The notes under the pieces were generated by a model. It saw only the letters and a list, made by a program, of their open reading frames with translations, did not search any database and was not told where the DNA came from. The position numbers were made by a program, and so were the translations under genes. Of a DNA stretch of 64,000 nucleotides, positions 12,482 through 23,210 are shown in pieces. This DNA comes from Cryptomeria japonica (Eukaryota; Streptophyta; Pinopsida; Cupressales; Cupressaceae): contig NC_081409.1 in NCBI RefSeq assembly GCF_030272615.1, positions 243,595,924 to 243,659,923 on the forward strand, read 5' to 3'. Positions within the stretch are counted from its first letter, which is position 1; the number at the start of each line of letters is the position of its first letter.

Positions 12482-12904
12482 TCACCGATGTGAAAAATTC
12501 GCCATTGGCAAATATTCACCACTAAAGTAATCTCTGATGGTGGCCATTACATCAGCAGTCCTGTTGTCTAGCCTTGGAATCTGCTTAAATGTGATGTGTA
12601 CAAAATACTTTTTAAAATCATCCACCATGTGTTTGTAAGGTATCAACTTATCATCTTTTATTTGATAGTCATCATTGATCTGATTGATAACTAATTGAGA
12701 GTCCCCATAGACTTTCAACTGTGTGATTCTCCATTCTACGGCTACTTTGATACCTATCACTAGAGCTTCATACTCAGCAATGTTATTAGTGCATGAGAAC
12801 ATCAACCTGTAGGATCTCAGAATTGTGTATCCTTCTGGAGTAACAAACAGGATGTCAACACTTGATCCATGGTGTGTATAGGATCCATCAAAGTATAAGA
12901 TCAA
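12482..12904 (-). pseudogene. Second (archaeal-type) RNase H domain of the gypsy element
   Basis: The segment reads YFDGS near its start, then NNIAEYEAL, then VYGDSQLVINQ, and finally RLDNRTADVMA. These are the D, E, D and D positions of RNase H, all retained, in the layout of the extra RNase H of Tat-lineage plant gypsy elements. It shares a frame with the RT segment (12904 and 14107 differ by a multiple of three). Stops lie between the two, so the polyprotein is broken. The integrase that should follow is not present. Confidence 0.85.
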
Positions 12905-13162
12905 TTGATTTGGTGTAATACTGAGTACATCTATATTTGGGAATTCTACCTATAGTGGGTGTTTGTCTAATAGAGGTTCTTCTGCCAATTGATCTACAAT
13001 TTATTATCCTTTGATAGCCCTCTATTTTTTGTATTGAATGTCAAACTCACTTAGGATCATGACCCATTTTGCAAACCTCCCTGTGAGAGCGGCTTTGTTG
13101 AGTACATATTTTAGTGGGTTGATCTTTGCCACTAGCTTGATAGTATGAGCTAACATGTAGTG

Positions 13163-14107
13163 TCACAATTTTTGGGAAGCGAACACTATAGCTAAGCAAT
13201 CCTTTTCGATGAAAGTGTAATTGAGTTCATAGCCATTGAGTGTCCTGCTAATGTAATAGATGGCTCTTTCTTTTCCTATTGAGTCCTCTTGTGCTAGTAA
13301 TGCCCCCAGTGATACTTTTGTTGCTGATATGTAGAGGATGAGTGGCTTTCCTGCTATTGGTGGTACTAAAACAGGTGGATTCATGAGATATTGCTTCAGT
13401 TGATGGAATGATTCTGCACACTTATCCTCCCATCGGAAAGGCACATTTTTGTGAAGCAGATGGTTGAATGGGAGACATTTGTCTGCCAATTGAGAAAGGA
13501 AGCATCTGATAGATTGCAGCCTACCTTGAAGAGATCGTGGCTGACTAATGTTCCTTGGAGGTGGTATTTCCATGATATCTTGAAACATTTCTGGATCTCC
13601 CTTGATGCCTTTTTCCGATACAATGTATCCCAAGAGTTTTCTAGATGTGACCCCAAAAACACACTTTTTAGGATTCAATCTAACATTGAATTGCTTTAGT
13701 CTTTGAAAGATTTTATCCAGGATGTCCAGGTGTTTTGCTCTTGTGAATGATTTGGCTAGTAATTCATCCACATAATCCTCCATAAAAGTATGCATCATTT
13801 CATTGAAGATTGTTGGCATTGCTCTTTGATAGGTTGCACCCGCATTTCTCAAGCCAAAAGGCATGACGTTCCAGTAGTATGTACCCCACGAACATGTGAA
13901 TGCATTTTTATCCTGATCTTCTGGAGTTGTCTTGATTTGGTTGTAGTCGAAAAAACCATCCATGAGGGATAGCATTGTGTTCCCTGTCGTTAGATCAACA
14001 ATGGTGTCAATGCTTGGTAAAGAAAAGTCATCCTTTAGACAAGCCTTGTTGAGATCCCTGAAGTCTGCACAAATCCTGATGATTTTATCTAGTTTAGAGA
14101 CTAGCAC
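13163..14107 (-). pseudogene. Ty3/gypsy reverse transcriptase and first RNase H
   Basis: Visible RT blocks are DFRDLNKA, SLMDGFFDYNQI (first catalytic Asp), VMPFGLRNAGATYQRAM, and YVDELL where YVDD is expected. The second Asp of the catalytic pair is thus Glu (GAA codon), which should abolish or strongly reduce polymerase activity. The RNase H part follows, with ERAIYYISRTLNGYELNYTF. The segment ends at a TGA after FASQKL; coding similarity continues past it in the same frame through more stops. Upstream similarity (14110-14150) is also readable across a stop. Confidence 0.9.
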
Positions 14108-14701
14108 AATATTACAAATCCATTTCGCATAATCAATGCCTTAGATGAATGCTACATCAAGTAACTTCTTCAGCTCTTCTTTGACCAATATGGCAACATG
14201 TGGGTTCATCTTACTTAATTTTTGTTTGACAGGTTTATCTCCTGGATCGATTGACAAGTGATGCATGATGAGATTTAGATCTATCCTTGGCATCTCTGCA
14301 TAAGACCAAGAAAATTTGATTTGCTTCTCCTTGAAGAATTTGACAAAGTCGATTTTTTCCTTTTACGTTAGTGATTCCTCCAGATGTATGGTTCTTGTTG
14401 CTGCTTCAGTGTTGATATTTATTGATTGAATTGGCTCATTTATTGATTGAATTGGCTCAATCAAGATGGGTGATATCTCCTAGTAATGTTCAGGAAGAGT
14501 ATCAAGTCTCTCATCTTCAGGCACCTCAAAGAGGTTTTCACCATTAGTTACGTCCTTTGTTTTTACTTTTTTGTGATCTAATACAACCATTAGATGGTTT
14601 TCACCTTTAGATTGATTTTTTATTTTGTTCATTTTGCGACTGAGAGACTTGGCACTCCCCTGATTGAAGATATCATTATGTGGTTTGTTGGTGGAGCATT
14701 T

Positions 14702-15418
14702 TTAAGGGTTGACTGAGCAAAGGTATTGAACAATGGCCTCATCCTTTTTGAATATTGGTATGTCATTGTGCTCAGGTTCTTCCCAATCTATAAGGTCAGG
14801 ATATATGAGAGGTAGGGAGTCATTTGGCGGGTTTAGATATGTCGCTGTAAGAGTCATTATAAAGATATTGTCATAGCTATCTATAGAATGGGTGAGGTCT
14901 ATAATAGTCACAAGATTTTCGATGGTACTCTCATCGATATTTCCTCTTTCGTATTGAAGTTGTTCGTTCTTGCTAGCCTCATAGATATGTTGTGGTCTAA
15001 ATTCAAACGATCTAGATCTTGAGCCTTGTCCCTCATAAGAAATGCGTGTGTATGCATGGATTGTATCCACCTCAATATCCTCAGTGATATCTGAACAAGT
15101 ATCCCATTCATACTCATTGGAATTTGTTTCAAAATCGTTGTCCAAGGTTACCCCACTAAACTGGACAAGAATATTGTATGGCGAAAAGAGCTCACTGATA
15201 ATCAATACCATTTGGGTAGCTTGTTCTGATTCAGGATCTATACTTGTTTGTACTCTTTGGATTTTCTCATACATAGTTTCCCTTCTCTGAGTAGCAATCT
15301 CCTCAGGTCGTGGCTTGCATTCAGTTTGATCAGGTGCTTTAAACATGATGTACTTTTTTATAAGAAGCCTCCTCCCTTTGGATAGCGATTTCCTCTTGTT
15401 GCTTCTCATTTTCTTCAT
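14702..15418 (-). pseudogene. Acidic linker between gypsy protease and RT
   Basis: This 238-codon frame is in phase with the RT segment and is highly acidic, with the stretch YPDLIDWEEPEHNDIP near its end. Such poorly conserved acidic linkers lie between protease and RT in plant Tat-like elements. It has no catalytic motif of its own. A frame change separates it from the G-patch segment at about 15420-15600. Confidence 0.6.
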
Positions 15419-15599
15419 GCTCTTTCTCTTTTCATGTCTTTGTCAATGCGTGGTGTAGCACCTCTTGCTATGAGTCTTCAGTTTGTGTTACCTTTTCTCT
15501 CCATCAAGGCTTTTAATGGTGATCTCTCTTTTGCACAGGTTAAACATGCTAGCCATATCCAAGTCCTGATTTGTCTTTTGAAAGTTGTGAATGGGGTTG

Positions 15600-15780
15600 T
15601 ATGGGTTTTAGGATGCCCTCTTGACGCTTGCCAATAGGTCCTTTTCCTTTGTATCCCATGCGTTGCATGATTCTAAACCCATTTCTGTACTATTTTATGG
15701 GAATGACCACTTCTAGGATAGCAACTATGATTTCTTCCTCATCCTTGTATAGCCAGTTGAGGATGTCCTTGTCATCAGAT
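15600..15780 (-). pseudogene. G-patch domain downstream of the gypsy protease
   Basis: Reading down from 15668 the frame gives MGYKGKGPIGKRQEGI and then SGLGYG. The conserved Gly pattern is that of a G-patch, which follows the protease in some retroelements and retroviruses. It is in the same frame as the protease part (16544 and 16223) after a TAG near 15690 and the TGA ending the preceding segment. It is followed by stops and a frame change into the acidic linker. Confidence 0.6.
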
Positions 15781-16544
15781 TATTCAGCTAGTGTACCCAT
15801 TTGGATAAATTTACCATCAAACTTCTTGATGGGTTGTGTTTCCTGATGTCTTGATGTGGAAGGTTGTCTGTGAGATTTTGGCGAAGTTGGCAACTTAGAT
15901 AGACACGGGAGTTGAAAAGAGTACTCCCACATGCATTGGTCCTTTATCTTCATCTTTTGTTCAAAGTTCATGGATAAGGACTTGATTTTTTCTTGATGGT
16001 TGGATGATGAGGAAGCTTGGGCCTCCTTGTTGTGTGGAACCAGGACATTTTGAGTTTCCCCCATAGCATTGCAGTATTGAAAGAGGTTAGTTTCTGCTGA
16101 TATTGAAATTTCTTCTCCGTTGTAGGGGAACTTGAGACATTGATGGTACATGGAAGGTATCGCTTGCATTTCATGGATCCAAGGATGACCCAATAGTATG
16201 TTGTATATCAAGTCTATTTCCAAGACTTAGCACAATGGGTCTCTTTGCATAGGTCCTACCTGAATGGGTAGTACCACTGTTCCTTTAGATGACCTTTCTT
16301 CATCATCATAGGCTTTGATGGTGATCTTCTTTTTAGGGTCAATAGCCTGTTCAGAGAATCTCAATGCACGGATAAGATTGAAGGTACATATATTGAGACT
16401 GACTCCTCCATCTATTAGCACTCTTTTCACCTGGTGTTTGTAGACTAGGACTTCAATATGGAGCGGGGTGTTGTGTGGATGACTCAAGGAGACGTCATCA
16501 TGTTTTGAAAATGATATGTTATGTGGAACTGTCATATGTGCCAC
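15780..16544 (-). pseudogene. Gypsy aspartic protease region
   Basis: The retropepsin core reads RVLIDGGVSLNI, with DGG in place of the usual DSG or DTG. It is followed by the C-terminal protease signature [11 protein letters not shown] at 16223-16150. Both lie in one frame separated by a TAA near 16224. The boundary with the upstream gag/knuckle frame is an A-run near 16562 where one base changes the frame. Glycine in place of Ser/Thr next to the catalytic Asp is seen in some plant elements, so by itself it is not proof of inactivity. Confidence 0.8.
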
Positions 16545-17127
16545 AATGGCTTGGAACCATTTTTTTTACAAGAGCTTGCTCCAAGATATCCTTATGCTTT
16601 GGTGAAAGTTTGAGTAATTCTAATATTGATATCTGAGCGGGTGTCCTTTGTAGTTGATCGACCAAGTTATATTGAGTCTTGGGGATAGTTGTTGCTCTGG
16701 ATGTACTCCCCTTCAAGACATATTTATGAGACCTTGTTGTCACATTTACTGGTGCATGTTCTTGTTTATCTTTGATTTTTATGACATTTACTTGATTGTC
16801 ACATGTCGATATGTGATTTATGGTGTTTTCGTATATGTGATTGATGCGGGCTCCTTTGTTATTGTTTGACATTGATGCTCCTCCCTTGTCATAATTAGGA
16901 AGAGGATTTTTGAAAGCCTCATAATCACCATTGGATTTATGTCCATCGATTGTTATGTCTCCCGTGTCTATCATATTTTGAACTAGGTTTTTCAACCTCA
17001 TACAATTGTTTGTTCTATGCCCCTTGTTTCGATGATAATCACAATAATGCGAGTCATTCCACCAGGGTGATTTGACTTGGGGTTCAAAGTTGCTTATGAC
17101 TGGAAATGTAATAATCTTATTTGCCAA
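16519..17127 (-). pseudogene. Gypsy nucleocapsid segment with zinc knuckle
   Basis: The segment reads YCDYHRNKGHRTNNC, a Cys-x2-His-x4-Gly-His-x4-Cys knuckle as in plant Tat-like Gag. It is in the same frame as the main gag segment. Between them (17128-17466) the frame stays readable through a TAA, a second TAA (an expected CAA) and a TGA (an expected CGA). The C-terminal end runs into an 8-base homopolymer at 16561-16568 that breaks the frame before the protease. Confidence 0.8.
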
Positions 17128-17466
17128 TAGTTCTCAAAATGCAGATTCTAGGGTTTGTCCCAACGGTGTGTAAGTTCTTCGATGTGGGGGAGGTGGAGTG
17201 TTAGTGTTGCCCCCTTGGTTATCATTGTTGGCTCGATAGTTGTTGTTGTTCCCTTGGTTGGTAGCACGTTGATAATTGTTAGTGCCTTAATTGGCACTTC
17301 TTTGATCATTGTTGGATGGTGTGTTACCTGATAAATTCAACATTGGTTGCTTAGACTTTACATTATTGGCATCGATGATACCATCATTAACGATATTTTT
17401 GTTTCTAGTCCAAAACTTGGACTTGTTTGAGTTGTTATTATATTGATTGTTATAGGTGTTATTGTT

Positions 17467-18522
17467 TTACGAACTAACACCTTCCTTGGAGAACTTCAAG
17501 GTCCTTTTCTTGATGGAGGCTCCCTCTACTTGGATGCCATTCTTGATCAGCTTTGCAAAAGTAGGTAGACATTGTAGTTTGAGTTGATAACTCATTTCAC
17601 TATTTAAAGTGTCTATAAAGATCTCTATCTTTTCCTTTTCAGGTACATTGCGTGGGTACCTTGAGACCATACGTCTCCATCGTTGTAAGAACACCATGAA
17701 TGTTTCATTGTTCTTTTTCTTCATATTGCATATGTCAAGCATAGTAATCTCATGTTGGATATTGTAGGAGTATTGTGTAGTGAATTTATTCACCAACTCA
17801 TCGAATGATCTGATGGGAGGTGTGCATTTTGACAACTCCTCCATTTTTTTCCCTCCCAAACTTCTTGGGAATAGCCTCATCATGTATGTATCGTTATGAG
17901 AAAACTCCAAGCTCATAGTACAGAATTCCCTGACATGATCACGGGGATCACTTTTACCATCGTATTTATCATACTTTGGTATATTCGAATTTGGTGGGAA
18001 AGGTATCATGTTTAGCCTCATGTCAAAAGGGTAAGAACAAATGTCCTCCAAAGGATGTCTTGTTGTAAACCCTTGTTGCATATCTCGCATTTATCGTTGG
18101 AGTGCTTGGAGTTGTTGTGTAATAAGATCTAGGGGCACATTTCCTTCATTGGACCTTTGATGATGGGCATCCCCTTGTTCACTAATATCATCATGATCAT
18201 GGGCGTCATCTTGGCTGTGTGTGTTGTCTTGATCATGCGTGTCCTCTCCTCTCAGATGTTCTTGATTCTGAGTGAATGTGTAGGCCCTTGGCTTTATTCT
18301 TGGGAATCTTTCATTTCTTGAATTTTCTATGTCAAAAGCCTCAGTCATCGAGATTCCTTTTCTATTTAGCATGAGGGGGTACTTTTGTTTGTCTACATCT
18401 ATAAGCCTTTCCATGAGCTTTTGGAAGGCAGTGCTTTGTTGGCATTGTTGGACAAGTTCCTCGGTGATCTCTTCTTCCATATTTGTGTATTCGTCAAAAG
18501 GGTTGGATTCCCTTTGACTCAT
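17467..18522 (-). pseudogene. Gypsy gag (capsid region)
   Basis: Two parts, 18522-18091 and 18090-17467, are in the same frame with a single TAA between them. The second contains a retrotransposon-gag domain: PKYDKYDGKSDPRDHV, then MRLFPRSLGG, then FVNK-like and RYPRNVPEKEKIEIF blocks. The first is an acidic N-terminus with Asp/His-rich repeats. Gag packages the element RNA into virus-like particles. The ATG at 18522 lies about 3 kb downstream of the LTR, a long leader for a plant element. Confidence 0.85.
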
Positions 18523-19358
18523 GCTAGATTCCAGTTATGGATCCAATTATTTGTCTTTTCGAGATCGAATGCCAACGGGCATCAATAGATTTCTATAGTA
18601 GCGAATTCCTCCTCTTATAACAGGGTTCTTGGTGGGTTTGGTGGTTGAGGCCGATCTTTGTGGTAGGTAATGCAATTTCTTGGAAACAAAGCAAGATTGA
18701 TCCTTCCCCCACTGTTAAGGCATTGATTGAATGTTTCTTTCTGAATGTAATCTCTACTTCTCAAGGGTTCCTTGTCAAACTCGTTAGATTTTCCTTGGAG
18801 ATACAATCATATATTATGCAAGAAAACACGATGTGATTTAAAGAGTTGACAGTTGATGTAGAGAAATTTACTCCTCTTGATAAGTACCTTAGGACTAGGT
18901 TGTCTCTTCTTCAACTTAGTCTTTTGACGAAGACTTCTTCTTCTCAAAATATGGGGAGTGGTCATACAAATGATCAAAGAGTGTTGATGTTGATGGTTGA
19001 TATGGATACTTCGTTTTGAATAGTCAAGCTTACTAAGTTGAATAGAGGGTTTGTTTGATAGGCCCCTATGAAAAAGTGTGTCAAATGATATGGATAAAGT
19101 CTCCCGATGTGGAAACTTGATTTGACTAACTTGAATACCTAGCTAGGTATTGTTGTTGAGATAGTTTGATGATAAACTCTTGATCACTTGGTTTTGATAC
19201 TCCTCTATGTTGATTGGATGAAAATCTTGCCTAAAGATAGTTGAAATGTTAGTAACCACCTCCAAAGGTGCTTTCTTGGATTTGTCAGAAGACCCAAAAG
19301 GGTACCTGAAATTGGTTATGAAATTTTCAAAAGGTTGATAGACTAAAACTAAACTCTT

Positions 19359-19701
19359 ACGCACTAAAAGATGATGCAAAAGCGCTATGTAAAGTTTGTC
19401 AGATGCACTATACATTCTTGGAAATGTGTTATTTAGCACTATTTGATAACACAAATGTTGATTTTGTAATGCACTAATCTTCTCTACTCAAGCGCTAAGT
19501 TTTGGTTTGTATGCGCTGTCATATGGTCGTTATGCGCTACACTGATGATGTTATGCGCTAAGAGGGTGTTTGCAAGCGCTATCTGATTTGTACCAATGTT
19601 TTGTTTCTTATGCGCTAATTTGATATGTTGAAGTGCCAAGTTTTGGTTTGAGTGCATTATTTTGTGGCTGAGATGCGCTATACTAATGCTCTGATGTGCT
19701 A
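19359..19701 (-). repeat. 21-bp repeat array A in the gypsy leader
   Basis: About 15 copies of a core GCGCTA (or GCACTA) occur. Core starts at 19471, 19492, 19513, 19534, 19555 and 19576 are exactly 21 bp apart, and most others fit a 21-bp period with small slips. Because 21 is a multiple of three, the minus strand reads through about 70 codons (19703-19485) as a heptad pattern, aliphatic-Ala-His/Leu followed by four variable residues. Confidence 0.75.
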
Positions 19702-21184
19702 ACTATCCTGGTTTTCTTAGTTTGATGATTTTGTTGAATTTTGAAAATGTTCTTTGTGTTTTGATGGATGATTTTTTGATAAATGATTTGAAAACACGGT
19801 AGACATAAGCAATAACAGTCTGCCTATGCTAACAAATAGTGTACATATTCTTTTGAGGATGTGTTCAAATCCCTGATGTTTTCATTGGTTTTGATACAAA
19901 GAAGACATATCAAGCAGACTCTTTATTAAGGGTCATTGACAATATCATAGCCCACTAGTCTCAATACTCCAATAGCTCAAACAACCTTGTCACCCCCTAA
20001 AGAGCGCCCAATTTTTTGCCTTTTTATAGAAATTAACCCAAAGTGAATTGTTTCACAATTAGATAGTTATCTTGGGAGATATATGGTGAGTAATCTTGGG
20101 GTAAGACTCTTCCCCACCCTTGCACTATGATATTTCCAATGTATGGCAACTGACTTGGCTCCAAGCTTCTACTTCTATGGTTTGTAATCAAGCTTTTGTT
20201 CAGTCTTCAGTGATAAACTCCCTTAGGAGGCTTCCCAACCTTTAGAACAAAGGCTTTACATACCTTAAAGATACTAGAGGAAGGCTAATCGCTGAGCAAA
20301 ACCGTTGGAGGGGATTTTCATCAGCCTCCACATTTGATTATAGTGGGTTGGAATACTTGGTGATAAAGTCATTTCCCACTTGGCTCGTACCCTTCTCACC
20401 CCCTCAAGGCTTTGGGAAGGCAGGCCCTCTAAAGGTTGTATTTGCTAAATTGAAAGAAAGCTTTTTAAAATGGTGTGTTTGGCTTTTTTATCACCCAATT
20501 AAGGGGAGAGCATATACCTAACACCTTCAAAACACGGAATACACACTTTCTTTTTATCCAATATTGCAGTTGTTCTCTCTAAAAACTATCTTGGAGATGT
20601 GCTCCAAAAGACATGTGGTTCTTTTTAACCCAAGATAGCAATGTGTGAAGGTGGTAAAACTTTAAACTTTTGAAAGTAAACCCTTGTCAACAAAATGAAT
20701 CGCCAATTTAAACAACAACGATCTCAATTTTGAAAGCTTTGAAATGTTAAAGTGAAGGTTCTTTTTAAGCTTCCAAAATTACGGTGAGGTTCATTTTAAT
20801 GAGCACCAAAGGAAAGTGATGTTCAATTTTAACTTTTTGCAAAAATTGGAAAGTTTGTTTTGTTCTTCTTAGAGCCCAAATAAATTTGATTCCTAACTTG
20901 CATAAAAGAAAGATTTGAGTTTGTTGTTCCTTTTACCTATGCAAGAAAGAAAGATAAGTATTGTTTTAAGCACCAAAAGAAAACATGATGTTCATTTTAT
21001 GCATCCAAAAGAAATCATGAGGTTCATTTTAAGATTTTTGTAAGAAAAGGAAAAATGAGTTCTTTTTACTAATTTTGAAAGAAAGAAAAGAAAACTAAAC
21101 TAATTCCTTCTGTTCCTGCACAAAACTTGTTAGAACCTACACACAGTCAAAAAAAATAAAATCCTGATGGTGGGCTTCACAAGC

Positions 21185-21475
21185 CTAAATTCTGATCCTT
21201 TTACAAAGTTTTTCCTCTCTGCCTGGTCTATGCGCTAAAATACGGGACTGATGCACTATAAAATCATGCCAAAGCGCTAAAAGATATAGTCTGTGCGCTA
21301 CTCTGAGGCCTTGATGCGCTAATCTGGCACTCCTACGCACTAAGATATCAGAGACGAATATGTGATACAAATAAGATCAAATGCACTAAGGGATGTTTCC
21401 TATGCGCTAAACAGTACAATGAATGCGCTAAAGTAGACCGCAGATGCACTATAGAAGGTCTCACATGCGCTCTTT
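21185..21475 (-). repeat. 21-bp repeat array B in the gypsy leader
   Basis: Around a dozen copies of the same GCGCTA/GCACTA core occur close to the primer site. On the minus strand they read as heptads of Ala/Val-His plus variable residues ending in Leu or Ile, in one frame from about 21475 to 21365 and in another from 21370 to 21185, so one small indel separates the two halves. The core is the same as in array A, 1.5 kb away. Confidence 0.75.
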
Positions 21476-21538
21476 TTGTGTTTTGACATGATTGTTGTCT
21501 TCAACCTGCACAAAAAATGATGTTGTTTTTGGGGACGG

Positions 21539-21555
21539 GCCCCACGGTGGGCACC
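21539..21555 (-). promoter_or_regulatory. Candidate gypsy primer-binding site
   Basis: On the minus strand, five bases after the LTR end, the sequence is TGGTGCCCACCGTGGGG. It is TGG-initiated and complementary-type, and the following CACCGTGGGG is frequent just downstream of plant gypsy LTRs. The matching tRNA was not determined. Confidence 0.6.
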
Positions 21556-21560
21556 AAAAA

Positions 21561-22957
21561 TGTATGCAGATTTATGGTGATCAAAATATCAAGATTGAGA
21601 TCAAAATGGCCAACATACCAATGAGACTCTTGAGTAAAAGGGTTAACTGGGTTTAAAGTAGTTTAACTTCCCAAGGTGTGTCTCATTGTTCTTTATCTCA
21701 TAGGATCCCTAAAGTCAATGTTTTGCTCTTAGATCATTGAGCAAATGACTTAGGAATGACAACTCCAAGAATGAGTGATATTGTGATCTACATGCATGGA
21801 TGCATTCTAAGATCTATATGATATGTTCAAAATCATGATATTAAGCGAGGATGAAGATAATGATATGATAAAGATATTAATAAACTACCCTAACATGATA
21901 TACTAACATGGATATGTTATGATATGAAATGCTTCTTAATGCTAAAATGCTATTCTAACAAAAAGAGGTTAAAATGCTTGATATAATTAGACTATAATGT
22001 AGATGCATGAAACTTGGATATGGAGAATGAAGAATATGAGCTCTATTTATAGGAGAAATAGGGCAATGGATGGTTAAGATTCAATAATCTTAACAATGGC
22101 TAGGATTGAAAGTTACTCAATCCATGTTTACAATTTTCACCAATGAAATGGTGACAATTGTCAACAAGAGATGGCTTGAGAGGAGATGGAAGAGGAATTA
22201 AATTCTTGAGAAGACATAAGGGTCACCCTAAGAGAGTGTGGTTAGGGTTAACCAGTGGATAAAGCTTTTACCCAAAGAGTAAACTCTTGTGCAAGGGTTA
22301 ATAGGATAACTAGGGTCAAGCCACGAGTTCTTGATGAGACCCTTGGGTTAAATGAGGGTTGAGTTGGAGAGAAAGTCTCCAATCATGTGGGAAGGTTGAG
22401 TTAACCATTAATGGTTTGGGAGACTTTGAGGGTTAACTTGTTGAAGGCATAAAGCCTTTAATGCATTTTGAAGACTTTGCAGGTTTTTTGAGAAGTGACT
22501 TCTCTTAAGGAATGTGCAAATGTTTAAGAGATGAATTAGGATAATTAGGGATGAATAGAAGAATCTAGAAGGCTTCAGAAGAAGATTAATCATGCAAGTG
22601 GATTTGTTAGGAGAATGCAAGTGGGGGTAGATTTCTGATTTATTTTTGAAATAAAGTGATTTATTCCAAAAAGGTGGATGACAACTTGCAAATTTGAAGA
22701 TATTTAAATAAATTGGAGAGGGGTTTTAATTAAAATGTAATTTTAATTAAAGGGGAAAGGGATATTTAATTAAATAAAGTGATTTATTAAATTAAAGGGT
22801 TGGATGTGGCTAGATAAATTTAATTAAATAAATTGAATAATTTATTTAATCAAATAGATGAAAGTGGAGGAATTAATTAAATAAGATTTAATTAATAGAG
22901 AAATGTGGTTAGTATTAAATATTTATTTAACTCGATGGTCAGATTTATACGTCTACA
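21561..22957 (-). repeat. 5' LTR of the gypsy element
   Basis: On the + strand this segment begins TGTATGCAG and ends GTCTACA, so the element-sense LTR starts TGTAGAC and ends CATACA, with TGTA/TACA inverted ends. The primer site lies immediately inside and a copia LTR remnant immediately outside. Length is 1397 bp. No second LTR is in the window, so the call rests on the termini and the primer site. Confidence 0.7.
22043..22051 (-). promoter_or_regulatory. TATA box of the gypsy LTR promoter
   Basis: The minus strand reads TATAAATAG within the LTR, a canonical TATA box, with about 900 bp of U3 before it and about 480 bp of R/U5 after it. The placement is what an LTR promoter needs. Confidence 0.5.
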
Positions 22958-23085
22958 GTATGCATGGTATTTATGTTTATTTTTGTTAAGTTTGTATGAT
23001 TGTTATAAATATCTTTAAACATTTTGCATTGCCCTCTTCTCAAGATTAGTATAGGATGTTGTTTCTCTAACTTAGCTTCCTTACA
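22958..23085 (+). repeat. Copia copy 1 LTR remnant
   Basis: The last 128 bp before the primer site align with the end of the LTRs of the other copia element (T-rich tract, GCATT, then CTTCCTT before the terminus). It ends in ACA at 23085. The start is removed where the gypsy LTR begins. Confidence 0.7.
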
Positions 23086-23087
23086 AG

Positions 23088-23099
23088 TGGTATCAGAAC
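23088..23099 (+). promoter_or_regulatory. Copia copy 1 primer-binding site
   Basis: TGGTATCAGAAC, two bases after the LTR end. It differs by one base from the canonical TGGTATCAGAGC that is complementary to plant initiator-Met tRNA. Confidence 0.85.
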
Positions 23100-23210
23100 T
23101 TGATCACCTTTTGTTTTTGTTGTGGTTTGTTGGGTTTTTTTGAACTAATTAAGATTTTAGTGGGAGCTTGTGCAGAAGATACTTTTTTATTTTATTCTAG
23201 GAATTTTTAG

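Larger units (their letters stand above)
18600..21538 (-). other. Long gypsy leader between primer site and gag
   Basis: About 2.9 kb separate the primer site from gag. It holds two arrays of a 21-bp degenerate repeat (19359-19701 and 21185-21475) and, at about 20640-21080, a degenerate repeat built on GTTCATTTTAAGC and CCAAAAGAAA. Tat/Ogre-type elements can carry an additional reading frame before gag; whether this leader is a remnant of one is unresolved. No other intact frame is seen. Confidence 0.6.
12482..22957 (-). mobile_element. Truncated Tat-like Ty3/gypsy retrotransposon
   Basis: On the minus strand the order is 5' LTR (22957-21561), primer site, a long leader with 21-bp arrays, gag, CCHC-like knuckle, aspartic protease, G-patch, RT, RNase H and a second RNase H. 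A second, archaeal-type RNase H after the first is characteristic of plant Tat-lineage Ty3/gypsy elements. Integrase and 3' LTR are missing beyond 12482. Reading frames are long but broken by point stops and a few indels. The outer end of the LTR abuts a copia LTR remnant at 22958, so this element inserted into the copia element and later lost its far end. Confidence 0.85.

Noticed and set aside
19143-19454. 103-codon minus-strand frame in the gypsy leader
   Set aside because: It overlaps the start of array A, has no recognisable domain, and is probably a by-product of the 21-bp periodicity.
22408-22620. 70-codon frame within the gypsy LTR
   Set aside because: It lies inside a non-coding LTR and shows no motif.
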